Shown here: piece after piece, positions 17,086 to 25,616 of the stretch
Position numbering within the stretch: the first letter of the stretch is position 1
How the letters are laid out: the number at the start of each line of letters is the position of its first letter
Assembly (NCBI GenBank): GCA_012523185.1
Contig: JAAYIY010000013.1
Coordinates: forward strand, 1 to 54,004
Length of the DNA: 54,004 nucleotides
Source: Clostridiales bacterium
GTDB taxonomy: Bacteria > Bacillota > Clostridia > Oscillospirales > Acutalibacteraceae
Reading direction: 5' to 3'
Notes under the pieces: generated by a model
What the model saw: the letters and a program-made list of their open reading frames with translations, nothing else
What the model was told of the DNA's origin: nothing
Databases searched by the model: none
Translations under genes and position numbers: made by a program

Positions 17086-17742
17086 TTACGTCATTTTCTC
17101 CTGTTTAACCTTGTGATCTATCAGGCGCCGTGACGCCAGCTCACCGGATATGTCGTCCAAGCTTATGCCCGACTCGGCCATAAGAACCATTACATGGTAT
17201 GCAAGGTCGGCGATTTCGTAAACTGTTTCGCTTTTGTCGCCGCCTTTTGCGGCTATAATAACCTCCGCCGATTCTTCGCCGATTTTTTTAAGTATCTTAT
17301 CAAGTCCTTTTTCAAAGAGATAAGATGTGTACGAGCCCTCTTTTTTGTTTTTTTTGCGCCCCTCAATCAAAGACATCAGAGCTTCATAAGAAAAGGCTTC
17401 CGATGTGTCGTCATTTTCAAAAACAAGCCCTTCAAAGCAGGAGTCAAGCCCCAGATGGCAGGCGGGACCGCTTTTGTCTACCGCCACAACTAACGCGTCG
17501 CGGTCACAATCGGCTGTGATGCTGACAATTCGCTGAACATTGCCCGATGTTTCACCTTTTCGCCAAAGCTTTTGGCGGGAGCGCGACCAAAAGCAAGTTT
17601 GCCGTTCGGCAATGCTGATGCCAAGGCTTTCCTTATTCATATAAGCTAAGGTCAAAACCTTTTTTGTTTTGCAATCAACGACGACTGCCGGGATAAGCCC
17701 GTCTTTGTCAAACTTTAAATCACTGATGTTTATAATTTTCAG
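17086..17742 (-). CDS. hisIE: Bifunctional phosphoribosyl-AMP cyclohydrolase / phosphoribosyl-ATP pyrophosphatase
   Basis: Catalyses steps two and three of histidine synthesis. The HisI half has [27 protein letters not shown] and the zinc motif HLGLDSC. The HisE half has the MazG-like [15 protein letters not shown] and DLAYH. Homology begins upstream of the first conventional start: the conserved [13 protein letters not shown] lies before TTG 17655. The only in-frame starts past the hisF stop are CTG 17742, 2 nt from AAGGGGG, or ATT 17736, 8 nt from it. So initiation is at a rare codon, or a base error hides the start. It is last in the operon, 7 nt after hisF. Confidence 0.88.
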   Translation of the reverse strand: MKIINISDLKFDKDGLIPAVVVDCKTKKVLTLAYMNKESLGISIAERQTCFWSRSRQKLWRKGETSGNVQRIVSITADCDRDALVVAVDKSGPACHLGLDSCFEGLVFENDDTSEAFSYEALMSLIEGRKKNKKEGSYTSYLFEKGLDKILKKIGEESAEVIIAAKGGDKSETVYEIADLAYHVMVLMAESGISLDDISGELASRRLIDHKVKQEKMT

Positions 17743-17749
17743 CGCCCCC

Positions 17750-18508
17750 TTATAATCTTACGTTAATTCCGTTTGCCGCAAGCTCTTTTTTCAGCTCTTT
17801 TATGTCCACGTCACCAAAGTGAAATATTGATGCCGCCAAACCGGCGTCAACCTCCGGAACCTTTGTAAAAAGCTCCGTAAAATGCTTGATGTTTCCCGCT
17901 CCGCCGGAAGCGACGACAGGAACGTCTGATATTTTGCAAACGGCGTCAAGCATTTTAAGATCAAAGCCGCCCCTGACGCCGTCAGTTTCAATGCTGTTTA
18001 CCACAAGCTCACCGGCGCCGGAGCCGATTCCTCTCTTAATCCATTCGAGCGCGTCCATTCCAGTGTCCTCCTGACCGCCCCGTGTAAACACTCGGAATTT
18101 GCCGCCGCAAAATTTGACGTCAACAGATAAAACGACGCGCTGATTTCCAAACCTTTTTGCCGCTTCATTTATAAGCGCAGGATTTTTGATTGCGCCGGAG
18201 TTGACGCTGACTTTGTCCGCGCCGCACTCCAGAATTCTCTCAAAATCCGCGGTGCTGCTGACGCCGCCCCCGACAGTGAGCGGAACAGATATTGACAAAA
18301 CAACCTCTTTAAGAATATCCGTAAAAAGAGCCCTGTTTTCTACCGATGCTGTTATATCATAAAAAACAAGCTCGTCAGCGCCGTTTTCGCTGTAAAACCG
18401 CGCAAGCGAAACAGGCGATGAAACATCGGCAAGCCCCAAAAACTTAATCCCCTTGACAACTCTGCCGTCTTTGACGTCAAGACATGGTATTATGCGTTTT
18501 GTTTTCAT
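17750..18508 (-). CDS. hisF: Imidazole glycerol phosphate synthase, cyclase subunit
   Basis: TIM barrel that uses ammonia, normally channelled from HisH, to convert PRFAR to IGP and AICAR. Diagnostic [15 protein letters not shown] carries the catalytic Asp11; VVLSVDVKF carries the second Asp (about 130); [14 protein letters not shown] and [11 protein letters not shown] are the phosphate sites. At 252 residues it is full length and unfused. Start ATG 18508 shares ATGA with the hisA stop. No hisH is present anywhere in this window. Confidence 0.96.
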   Translation of the reverse strand: MKTKRIIPCLDVKDGRVVKGIKFLGLADVSSPVSLARFYSENGADELVFYDITASVENRALFTDILKEVVLSISVPLTVGGGVSSTADFERILECGADKVSVNSGAIKNPALINEAAKRFGNQRVVLSVDVKFCGGKFRVFTRGGQEDTGMDALEWIKRGIGSGAGELVVNSIETDGVRGGFDLKMLDAVCKISDVPVVASGGAGNIKHFTELFTKVPEVDAGLAASIFHFGDVDIKELKKELAANGINVRL

Positions 18509-19233
18509 GATGTTTTTAACTCCTTTGCTGTTTTGATTGCTTGCTCCAAGCTGATATCGCCCGTATAAAGCGCCTTGCCGAGTATCGCCCCGTAAATTTT
18601 CATCTCACGAAGCGCGCCGATGTCTGAAAGAGAGGATATGCCGCCTGAGGCTATGATGTCGATTTCAAACAGCCTTGAAAGCTCACTGTAAAGCGGTAGG
18701 TTTGTGCCTTTCATCGCGCCGTCCTTTGATATGTCTGTGCATATGACTGTTTGGACGCCAATTTTTTCAAGCTTTCTAAAAAAATCAAGATAGTTAAGGG
18801 GCGCCGTCTCCGTCCAGCCTTTAATGGCGATGCTTTCACCGCGGATATCAACGCCGACGGCAATCTTTTCTCCGTGTCTTGAAACAGCTTTGTCAAGGAA
18901 ATCACGGTTTGTAACGGCGGCTGTACCGAGAATAACACGCGCGGCTCCGGCGTCCAGGAAGCTTTTTATAACATTTTCGTCCCGTATGCCGCCGCCTATT
19001 TGAACTTTCAGCCCGCTGGAGCGCACTATTTCGTTTACAAGCCCCGCGTTGGAGGCCTGTCCCGTTTTTGCCCCTTCAAGGTCGACAATGTGCAGGTATT
19101 CGGCGCCGCCGCCGCGAAAGCTTTCGGCGACAGAAACGGGGCTGTCGCTGAAAACTGTCATCTGATTATAATCGCCTTTGTAAAGGCGGACGGCTTTGCC
19201 GCCGTATAAGTCTATTGCCGGAAATATTTTCAT
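18505..19233 (-). CDS. hisA: ProFAR isomerase
   Basis: 1-(5-phosphoribosyl)-5-[(5-phosphoribosylamino)methylideneamino]imidazole-4-carboxamide isomerase, a TIM barrel. FPAIDLYGGKAVRLYKGD holds the first catalytic Asp and CTDISKDGAMKGTN the second. IQIGGGIRD-like VQIGGGIRDENVI and IIASGGISS bind phosphate. 242 residues. ATG 19233 is preceded by GGGGG at 5 nt. Upstream lies a 92-bp gap to hisB where hisH is found in many operons. Confidence 0.96.
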   Translation of the reverse strand: MKIFPAIDLYGGKAVRLYKGDYNQMTVFSDSPVSVAESFRGGGAEYLHIVDLEGAKTGQASNAGLVNEIVRSSGLKVQIGGGIRDENVIKSFLDAGAARVILGTAAVTNRDFLDKAVSRHGEKIAVGVDIRGESIAIKGWTETAPLNYLDFFRKLEKIGVQTVICTDISKDGAMKGTNLPLYSELSRLFEIDIIASGGISSLSDIGALREMKIYGAILGKALYTGDISLEQAIKTAKELKTS

Positions 19234-19299
19234 AAAGACCCCCTGTTGAAGCGCCGCTAAATTAAATCAAAGACGCCGATTCGTGTCTTGGGCGGTTGC

Positions 19300-19317
19300 G
19301 CTTTGAAAAGTCAAAGC
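19300..19317 (-). other. Hairpin in the hisB-hisA gap
   Basis: A perfect 7-bp stem GCTTTGA/TCAAAGC with a 4-nt loop lies just after the hisB stop. No T run follows on the minus strand, so it is more likely an mRNA processing or stabilising element, or a scar of a lost hisH, than a terminator. Confidence 0.4.
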
Positions 19318-19325
19318 AGAGACAG

Positions 19326-19913
19326 CTATAAAACGCCTTTGGTTGAAGGAATCCTGCCTTTTTCGGCGTCGTTTAAAGCCGCCGCGCTCGAAAGTGCCCG
19401 AGCAAGCGATTTAAAACACGCTTCCGCTATGTGGTGAGAATTTGAGCCGTCCAGCTGCTTTATGTGAAGTGTGATGTGTGATGAGCGAACAAAGGCGAGC
19501 AGAAATTCCGCCACAAGCTCTGTGTCAAAATCTCCGACCTTCTGTGTCGGAAAACGAAGCCCGCATGAGAGGTGCGCCCTGCCTGATATGTCGACTGCGC
19601 AAAGCATCAGTGCCTCGTCCATCGGCAAGGTTATGTCGGCATACCGTGTTATTCCGCGCATATCGCCAAGCGCCTCCGAAAAAGCTTTGCCGAGACAAAT
19701 CGCGACGTCCTCGACAGTGTGGTGATAGTCGACATTGACGTCTCCGGCGCACTTTACATCAAGGTCAAATTTGCCGTGAGCTGAAAAAAGCGTGAGCATG
19801 TGGTCAAGGAAACCGCAGCCCGTCTCCGCAACAGCTTGTCCCGAACCGTCGACGTTGAGAGAAAGCTCAATTTTTGTTTCATTTGTGTACCTTTTGATTG
19901 TTTTTGTCCGCAT
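19326..19913 (-). CDS. hisB: Imidazoleglycerol-phosphate dehydratase
   Basis: Mn-dependent dehydration of IGP to imidazole acetol phosphate. The single-function form of 195 residues without a phosphatase domain. Metal-binding motifs are GCGFLDHMLTLFSAHG, DYHHTVEDVAICLG and, near the C terminus, SSHITLHIKQLDGSNSHHIAEA-type residues including NSHHIAE. The histidinol phosphatase step needs another protein, for which I see no dedicated gene here; the PHP protein at 42899 is a possible but unsupported candidate. ATG 19913 has GGAGG at 9 nt. Confidence 0.96.
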   Translation of the reverse strand: MRTKTIKRYTNETKIELSLNVDGSGQAVAETGCGFLDHMLTLFSAHGKFDLDVKCAGDVNVDYHHTVEDVAICLGKAFSEALGDMRGITRYADITLPMDEALMLCAVDISGRAHLSCGLRFPTQKVGDFDTELVAEFLLAFVRSSHITLHIKQLDGSNSHHIAEACFKSLARALSSAAALNDAEKGRIPSTKGVL

Positions 19914-19939
19914 GATGGCAAACCTCCGGTTAATGTTTA

Positions 19940-21001
19940 TTAATCGTGCAGAATACGAGTGATTTCCTCAATGAGAGCGTCCATTTGCGCCCTTGTACCG
20001 ATTGTTATTCTCACAAAATCAAAAAGCCTCTCCCTGTTAAAATGACGGACAAGAATACCGGCGTCCTTCAGCTTTTTGTAACAATCAAATCCGCTTATGG
20101 ACGGATGCCTTGCAAAAATGAAGTTTGCGTCGGATGGAAGAACGTCAAAGCCGATTTCACGAAGCGCGGCGGCGGTGTGTTCACGCGCGTCAATTATCTT
20201 TTCGCGGCAATTTCGGAAATATTCGTCGTCGTCGACGGCAGCCTCCGCCGCGGCAAGTGAAAGCCTGTTAAGATTGTAAGGGTTTGTGGAATATTTAATC
20301 TTGTTAAGGTCGGCGGCAATCTCTTGTGAGGAGATTGAAAAACCGACTCGCGCGCCTGCGAGAGAGCGTGACTTTGAAAATGTCCTGACCACAATAAGAT
20401 TGTCGTGGCTTTTGGCAAGCTCGGCGCAGCTTGAGCCGCCGAAATCAACATATGCCTCGTCAATGATGACTATGTTGTCGGGATTTGTCACAAGCATTTT
20501 TTCTATTTCCGCCGTGCCGACAGATATGCCTGTGGGCGCGTTTGGGTTTGCGATGACTATGTTTTTCCCTATGCCGTAATATTTCGAGCAGTCGACGGTA
20601 TAGTCGGCTTTTAGCGGAATCACACTGCATTCGATGTTGTAAAGCGCTCCGTAAACACTGTAAAATCCATAGCTGATGTCGGGGAAAGCCATGCCTTTTT
20701 CGTCGTCGCAAAATGCCATGAACGCAAAGGACAATATCTCGTCCGAGCCGTTTGAAACAAATATGTTTGAAGTCTCAAATCCATAAAAATCGGCCAGCTT
20801 TCGGCGCAGCGAAAGGCATTCCGGATCGGGATAAAGCCTCAAGTCCGAAACCTCCGCCGCGTTGATTTTTTCAACGACGAGCGGGGAGGGGGGATAGGGC
20901 GACTCGTTTGTGTTCAGCTTGATATATTTTTTGTCGCGCGGCTGCTCACCCGGAACATAGGCGACAAGCTTTTCGTGTCTTTTGCTTAAAAACCTGCTCA
21001 T
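19940..21001 (-). CDS. hisC: Histidinol-phosphate aminotransferase
   Basis: PLP-dependent class I/II aminotransferase making histidinol phosphate. LNTNESPYPPSP is the substrate-binding opening, NPNAPTG and IIDEAYVDF bind PLP, and RTFSKSRSLAGARVGF holds the Schiff-base lysine. 353 residues. ATG 21001 overlaps the hisD stop by ATGA. hisB begins 26 nt after its end. Confidence 0.95.
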   Translation of the reverse strand: MSRFLSKRHEKLVAYVPGEQPRDKKYIKLNTNESPYPPSPLVVEKINAAEVSDLRLYPDPECLSLRRKLADFYGFETSNIFVSNGSDEILSFAFMAFCDDEKGMAFPDISYGFYSVYGALYNIECSVIPLKADYTVDCSKYYGIGKNIVIANPNAPTGISVGTAEIEKMLVTNPDNIVIIDEAYVDFGGSSCAELAKSHDNLIVVRTFSKSRSLAGARVGFSISSQEIAADLNKIKYSTNPYNLNRLSLAAAEAAVDDDEYFRNCREKIIDAREHTAAALREIGFDVLPSDANFIFARHPSISGFDCYKKLKDAGILVRHFNRERLFDFVRITIGTRAQMDALIEEITRILHD

Positions 21002-22284
21002 AAAGCGCCACCTTCGTCAAAACGAATCGTTACGGAGCGGGCGTGAGCGGACAGCCCCTCTTTTTCGGCAAATTCTGCCACCTTGCCGCTGACAAGCGAA
21101 AGCGCTTCAGAGGTGTAATATGTGAATTGCGTCCTCTTTATAAAGTCGTCGACTGATAGAGGGCTGGAAAAACGCGCCGTCCCGTTTGTCGGGAGAGTGT
21201 GGTTCGGACCGGCAAAATAATCTCCGAGAGCTTCGGGACAGTTTTTGCCGAGAAAGACAGAACCGGCGTTTTTGACCTTGTCAAGGTAATCAAACGGGTT
21301 ATCGACACAAATTTCAAGATGCTCGGGAGCAATCTCGTTTGAAATTTCAAAAGCGTCGTCGAGGGAGGGAACTATGGCAATCGCCCCGTATTCCTTGATG
21401 GAGGCGGCCGCGATTTCGCGGCGCGGGAGTGATAAAAGCTGACGTTCAAGCTCCAACGCGACGGCACAGGCAAGGCTTTTACTGTCTGTCAGCAGAACAG
21501 CGCTTGACAAACGGTCGTGCTCGGCCTGCGAAAGCATGTCAGCCGCAACAATGTCGGCGCGGCAAGTCTTATCGGCTATTACAAGTATCTCGCTGGGCCC
21601 CGCTATCATGTCGATATCGACAAGCCCGAACACCTGCCTTTTTGCCTCGGCTACGTAACTGTTGCCGGGTCCTACAATCTTGTCGACGCGCGGCACACTT
21701 TCAGTCCCAAGGGCAAGTGCGGCGACAGCCTGCGCCCCGCCGATTTTAAAAATCTTGTCAACGCCCGCTATTTTCGCGGCGGCAAGAATCGCGGGATTGA
21801 CGCTCCCGCCGCGCGAGGGCGGCGTCGTCATGATAATCTCGCCGCAGCCGGCAATCTTTGCCGGAATGCAGTTCATCAAGACAGACGACGGATAGCTTGC
21901 CGTGCCGCCGGGAACATAAAGACCGACGCGGGCAAGCGGCAAAACCTTTTGACCAAGCACGATTCCGCTTTTTTTGTTCACGATAAACCCGTTTGAAACC
22001 TGGCGGCAATGAAATGAACGAATATTTTCGGCTGCTTCCCTGATTATGTTAATAAAGCTGTCGTCAAGAGAGCTGAGGGCGGCTTCGATTTCGGCGTCCG
22101 TTACCTCCAGTGACGAAAGTGAAGCGCCGTCAAACTTTTTGCAGTATTTATATACGGCGGCGTCCTTGTTTTCGCGCACGTCGCTGATGATTGCGCGAAC
22201 GGATTCTTCAACGCCTGACGCTTCTTCCCTGCACCTTATAAAGTCAAAGTCACGCGGTGAAGTGTATTTAATAATTCTTATCAT
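20998..22284 (-). CDS. hisD: Histidinol dehydrogenase
   Basis: Zn-dependent two-step oxidation of histidinol to histidine. Motifs include PLARVGLYVPGGTASYPSSVLM, GPGNSYVAEAKR, the DIDMIAGPSEILV block and AEHDRLSSAVL, and GPNHTLPTNGTARF near the C terminus with zinc ligands. 428 residues. A longer frame reaches 22464 but runs through the end of hisG; ATG 22284 lies 1 nt after the hisG stop and starts the conserved domain. Confidence 0.96.
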   Translation of the reverse strand: MIRIIKYTSPRDFDFIRCREEASGVEESVRAIISDVRENKDAAVYKYCKKFDGASLSSLEVTDAEIEAALSSLDDSFINIIREAAENIRSFHCRQVSNGFIVNKKSGIVLGQKVLPLARVGLYVPGGTASYPSSVLMNCIPAKIAGCGEIIMTTPPSRGGSVNPAILAAAKIAGVDKIFKIGGAQAVAALALGTESVPRVDKIVGPGNSYVAEAKRQVFGLVDIDMIAGPSEILVIADKTCRADIVAADMLSQAEHDRLSSAVLLTDSKSLACAVALELERQLLSLPRREIAAASIKEYGAIAIVPSLDDAFEISNEIAPEHLEICVDNPFDYLDKVKNAGSVFLGKNCPEALGDYFAGPNHTLPTNGTARFSSPLSVDDFIKRTQFTYYTSEALSLVSGKVAEFAEKEGLSAHARSVTIRFDEGGAL

Positions 22285-22285
22285 G

Positions 22286-22918
22286 TCAGCAGCCCTTTCC
22301 GCAAAAATGATCGCGCATCCTTGAAAGCAGCTGTCCGACCTCGTCATGCTTAAACTTGCTGCTTGACTTGTTGGCAATAAGCCTTGCGCTGATATCCACA
22401 ATGTCCTCATACGGCTCAAGGTTGTTTTCGCGCAGTGTCGCGCCTGTCTCGACAATGTCGACAATGACGTCGGACAGACCTAAAAGGGGGGCTATCTCAA
22501 TGGAGCCGTTCAGCTTGATTATTTCGATATCACGGTTTTTCTTCCTGAAATATCTTCTTGCGATGTTAGGATATTTTGTGGCGACACGCAGCGTCGTGTC
22601 GCCGTCGGGACGGGCGCCCTTAACACCGGCGACGCATAAGCGGCATTTGCCTATTGAAAGGTCAAAAATCTCATATACATCGGGGTTGCATTCAAGAAGC
22701 AGGTCTTTGCCGGAAACGCCGATATCAGCCGCCCCGCGCTCCACATAAATCGGAACGTCGGCAGGCTTCGCCCAAAAGTATCGCACGCCGTTTTCGTTAT
22801 TCGTGAATATGAGCTTGCGGTTGTCCTCGTCTATCTCGGAACAGCCGTAGCCAAGGGCATTAAATATCGAATATACATTTTCGCCGAGTCTGCCCTTTGG
22901 CAGCGCAATATTAAGCAT
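22286..22918 (-). CDS. hisG: ATP phosphoribosyltransferase, short form
   Basis: First committed step of histidine synthesis. 210 residues cover only the two catalytic lobes; the C-terminal ACT-like regulatory domain of long HisG is absent, so activity and feedback control should need HisZ, encoded directly upstream. Motifs: NIALPKGRLGENVYSIF, GAADIGVSGKDLL, and the PRPP loop DVIVDIVETGATLRENNL. ATG 22918 overlaps the hisZ 3-prime end by 8 nt, consistent with coupled synthesis of the complex. Confidence 0.95.
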   Translation of the reverse strand: MLNIALPKGRLGENVYSIFNALGYGCSEIDEDNRKLIFTNNENGVRYFWAKPADVPIYVERGAADIGVSGKDLLLECNPDVYEIFDLSIGKCRLCVAGVKGARPDGDTTLRVATKYPNIARRYFRKKNRDIEIIKLNGSIEIAPLLGLSDVIVDIVETGATLRENNLEPYEDIVDISARLIANKSSSKFKHDEVGQLLSRMRDHFCGKGC

Positions 22919-24026
22919 TTATAACACTCCCCCCGTCAAACCTTTTAAGCTCTGTATATCTGATGTTTCCGTCGTCGTGTTTTTGAGCGCGGACGCTTTT
23001 GCCGGACGCGGTCAGCTCATCGACACTTTTGGCAAGCAGAGGAAGGCAGGCGCCGCTGTCATAAAGCAGCAGTATGTCGACATCATACATTTCCGCGCTC
23101 TTGTGAAAACGTTCGAGCAAGTCAAGATAAACGGCAAACCCGACGGCTCCGCTGTCCCTTCCGAAGCGCCGCAGAAGATTGTCGTATCTGCCGCCGGACA
23201 AAATGCTGAAAGGAATTTCGTCGACAAAGCCTTGAAAGATAACGCCGTTGTAATAGCTCAAGCTGTTCATTATGGAGAAATCAATGCGCAGCTTTTCGCC
23301 GAGACCGACAGCTTTAAGCGTCTCATATATATCGCATAGCTCTTTAAAGGCGGCGGCGGCAGGCGTTTTGTAAACTGTTTTTTCCACCTTCGGGAGGATC
23401 TCGTCAAAGCTGCCGAAAAGTGTCGCAAGCGTCTCAATTTTTTCCGATATTTCCGGCGGCACTTTTTCTTCGGCGCAAAACTCCCTTATTTCATGGGCGC
23501 TTCTGCTCCCGATCAGCTCCATTAGCCTCTGCTTTTTTAAATCAGAAAGCCGGGCGCTCTCAAGTATCCCCGTTACGATTCCGAGATGAGATATGCCCAT
23601 TATGTAGCTGCGGCTCACAGCCTCAAGACTGCGGACTGCAATCGTTATGACTTCGCAAACGGCAAAAATATCGACGTCGCCGACATATTCAAGTCCCGTC
23701 TGCATTATTTCCTTGATTTCGTCTGACCCGCGGCAGGCGCGGTAAACATTTTCGCAGTAATAGACCTTTTCGGACACAGAGGAAGCCTTTGCATCCTTGA
23801 CAATTGAAAGGGTGATGTCGGGCTTGAGCGCGAGCAGCTTGCCTGTCGAGGGATCGCTGAATGTGATTATCCTGTCGCTTTGGATAAAGCTTTTGTTTTC
23901 AAGATAAAGATCATATTCCTCAAACTTGCTCATTTTATATCGCTTATATCCGTATTGCTCAAAAAGTCGTCTCAGGGCAAGAACATATTTTTCATCGTTT
24001 CGCAAAAGACCGCAAAAGCTTTCCAT
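22911..24026 (-). CDS. hisZ: ATP phosphoribosyltransferase regulatory subunit
   Basis: HisRS-like paralogue that activates short HisG and senses histidine; it does not charge tRNA. HisRS motif-2-like LLALKPDITLSIVK and YYCENVYRA, EIMQTGLEYVGD, and motif-3-like GGRYDNLLRRFG are visible, and the anticodon-binding domain is only vestigial (about 90 residues after the core). 371 residues. ATG 24026 follows GGAGGTCA. It is the first gene of the eight-gene operon. Confidence 0.92.
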   Translation of the reverse strand: MESFCGLLRNDEKYVLALRRLFEQYGYKRYKMSKFEEYDLYLENKSFIQSDRIITFSDPSTGKLLALKPDITLSIVKDAKASSVSEKVYYCENVYRACRGSDEIKEIMQTGLEYVGDVDIFAVCEVITIAVRSLEAVSRSYIMGISHLGIVTGILESARLSDLKKQRLMELIGSRSAHEIREFCAEEKVPPEISEKIETLATLFGSFDEILPKVEKTVYKTPAAAAFKELCDIYETLKAVGLGEKLRIDFSIMNSLSYYNGVIFQGFVDEIPFSILSGGRYDNLLRRFGRDSGAVGFAVYLDLLERFHKSAEMYDVDILLLYDSGACLPLLAKSVDELTASGKSVRAQKHDDGNIRYTELKRFDGGSVINA

Positions 24027-24084
24027 GTCTGACCTCCGTTTATTGTTTAAGCGCGGCGCACAACACTTCTTTTTAGTTTATTAT

Positions 24085-24113
24085 ATAATATCACCGGTTG
24101 ATGAATTAGTCAA
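24085..24113 (-). promoter_or_regulatory. Promoter of the his operon
   Basis: On the minus strand TTGACT (24113-24108) and TATTAT (24090-24085) are 17 bp apart, with a leader of about 50 nt before hisZ. The leader is too short for a T-box and I see no run of His codons, so attenuation by those routes is not supported. Confidence 0.75.
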
Positions 24114-24185
24114 GTAACATGGTAACACAATAATACACAAAGGTTTATAAACAGTCGATTAATATTTTGTATACAATGACCGCTG

Positions 24186-25160
24186 TCAAAAATTCAATAA
24201 AATTATCTTTTTGCACAGGTCGGCGCAAGCAAAATCAAAAACAAACCAGCCATAAAAATTTTGCTTGTTAAGCGTGCGTCGGCTAAAGCGGCTGTTTATA
24301 TACCGCGCGTTAAAATACGGCGAAAAAAAGCCGCCTGCCGTACTCATATAATTAAGTGTGAGCGCCCCGCCGAAAGAACCGGCGCTATCAAGCATGGGTG
24401 ATATGACGTTGTGCCACTTGCTTTTTGGCGAATGCGTGTACCTGTCCTGGATTTTGGCGGTGTCAAGTACAGAGCCGTTTGTTACGGAAGTAATATCAAG
24501 GAAAACGGGTGAATGAACTTTTTTGCAGCCCATTTTACCCCATGATTCCAGGTTTAAGCCTGTGTTTTTATCGTCATACACGGCGGCAGTCGGGGAGGGG
24601 GGCGCGGGAGGGGAGGACGGCGCGGAGGATGCGGGAGAGGTAAAAGGTGAGGGAGGGGCGGAGAGCGCAAGAGGTGCGCGGCGCATAAGAACAATACGGC
24701 CGCGGCACTCGGAAAGGAGCGGGATTCTGTTTTCACAGAACCAAACATCTTTAAATGGCATAATATATTTATGATAAAACGTATCCCAAAAGGGGAGCGG
24801 AGGGTCGCTTTTATCGTCCTCTGAGAGGAGCATAAAAACCGACTCGGATGGATTTTCACGCAAAAAGGATTTTATGCTTGAAAAGGTTTCGTCAAAATAA
24901 AGCCTTCCCCCGAAACGGCTTTGTCTGCAATCGACAGTCGAATGGACAGCCTTAAAACCTTTGGGGCAAAGCTCGAGACGTATATCAAGCATACGAACGC
25001 CGAATTCGAGCTGTTTTTGTATTGTTGTGTCTTGACAGCGGCAAACCAAACCTAAAGGTATGCTTGCCGAAGCGCTGTTATGTGTTCCGGGAATGCTGAC
25101 GGCCGAAACGGAAATGTCGCCGGGCAGTGCTTCCATCCACCTGTCGAGGTTTATGTTCAT
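24186..25160 (-). CDS. PI-PLC X-domain-like phosphodiesterase
   Basis: 324 residues resembling bacterial phosphatidylinositol-specific phospholipase C: SIPGTHNSAS with catalytic His27, MLDIRLEL with Arg61, and KAVHSTVDC with the second His73, then SVFMLLSEDDKS, and a C-terminal barrel half with ALTLNYMST and NFYGWFVFDF. These match the acid-base pair used to cleave the phosphoinositol bond. There is no signal peptide, unlike secreted Bacillus enzymes. A Pro/Ser/Ala-rich insert of about 30 residues (about 160-190) splits the barrel. ATG 25160 follows AAGGTGA at 5 nt; a GTG 25169 is in frame but part of the SD. Substrate unknown. Confidence 0.8.
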   Translation of the reverse strand: MNINLDRWMEALPGDISVSAVSIPGTHNSASASIPLGLVCRCQDTTIQKQLEFGVRMLDIRLELCPKGFKAVHSTVDCRQSRFGGRLYFDETFSSIKSFLRENPSESVFMLLSEDDKSDPPLPFWDTFYHKYIMPFKDVWFCENRIPLLSECRGRIVLMRRAPLALSAPPSPFTSPASSAPSSPPAPPSPTAAVYDDKNTGLNLESWGKMGCKKVHSPVFLDITSVTNGSVLDTAKIQDRYTHSPKSKWHNVISPMLDSAGSFGGALTLNYMSTAGGFFSPYFNARYINSRFSRRTLNKQNFYGWFVFDFACADLCKKIILLNF

Positions 25161-25349
25161 TTGAATCACCTTTTTTAAAAATTGCGGTCAAGTCAAAGAC
25201 CTGCCGACACAAAGATTTCTCAAAACATACAAGCGGTTAAATTAATTCATTTGAAAAAAGCAAAAACGCGCTTTGAAAGAAAAAATCATTCAAAACACGT
25301 CATTTGCGTTCATTCTGTTGGCCAAAGAATAAAAACAATCATATCAGCC

Positions 25350-25373
25350 CCCGCACAATCGCGATTATGCGGG
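25350..25373 (-). terminator. Hairpin after the 49-residue peptide gene
   Basis: Read on the minus strand, CCCGCATAAT and ATTGTGCGGG form a 10-bp stem (one G-U) with a CGCG loop, 26 nt past the peptide stop. The first T run (T5) follows about 14 nt later, so it is a weak terminator or a stabilising hairpin. Confidence 0.45.
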
Positions 25374-25398
25374 AAACTGCTTGCTTCGGATGAGACGA

Positions 25399-25548
25399 TT
25401 ATGCCCCTTTACCGATATTTGCAACTGCTTTTCTGATAAACTCAAGAATTGCCGCGAGAGCGGTATACGCAGCCGTTGAAGCAGATGATGATGTTGTCCA
25501 TTCTAAGACCTTTTGAATTACTGCAAGGAATTGTTCAAATACTGCCAT
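25399..25548 (-). CDS. 49-residue amphipathic small protein
   Basis: ATG 25548 is preceded by AAAGGAG with 8 nt spacing and a TATAAT at 25574-25569, which is good support for a real small gene. The product begins MAVFEQFLAVIQKVLEWTT, has a Ser/Ala/Thr hinge in the middle and ends EFIRKAVANIGKGA: two amphipathic helices with no signal peptide or Cys. It resembles leaderless bacteriocins or phenol-soluble-modulin-like peptides in size and pattern, but its net charge is near zero and no homologue is recalled. It lies between a MarR regulator and a PI-PLC gene, all in the same direction. Confidence 0.7.
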   Translation of the reverse strand: MAVFEQFLAVIQKVLEWTTSSSASTAAYTALAAILEFIRKAVANIGKGA

Positions 25549-25616
25549 TAGAAATACTCCTTTCGTATATTATATCTAAAGCCGTGGAGAACCATCGGCA
25601 AGATAACACGATTAAC

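Noticed and set aside
22285-22464. N-terminal extension of hisD
   Set aside because: It lies in the 3-prime end of hisG in another frame; ATG 22284 follows the hisG stop by one base and starts the conserved domain.
24027-24084. T-box or His-codon attenuator before hisZ
   Set aside because: The leader is only about 50 nt, with no T-box sequence, leader peptide or terminator stem.
25182-25436. 84-codon frame on the plus strand beside the PI-PLC gene
   Set aside because: No SD or promoter; it crosses the hairpin and the end of the better-supported minus-strand peptide gene.
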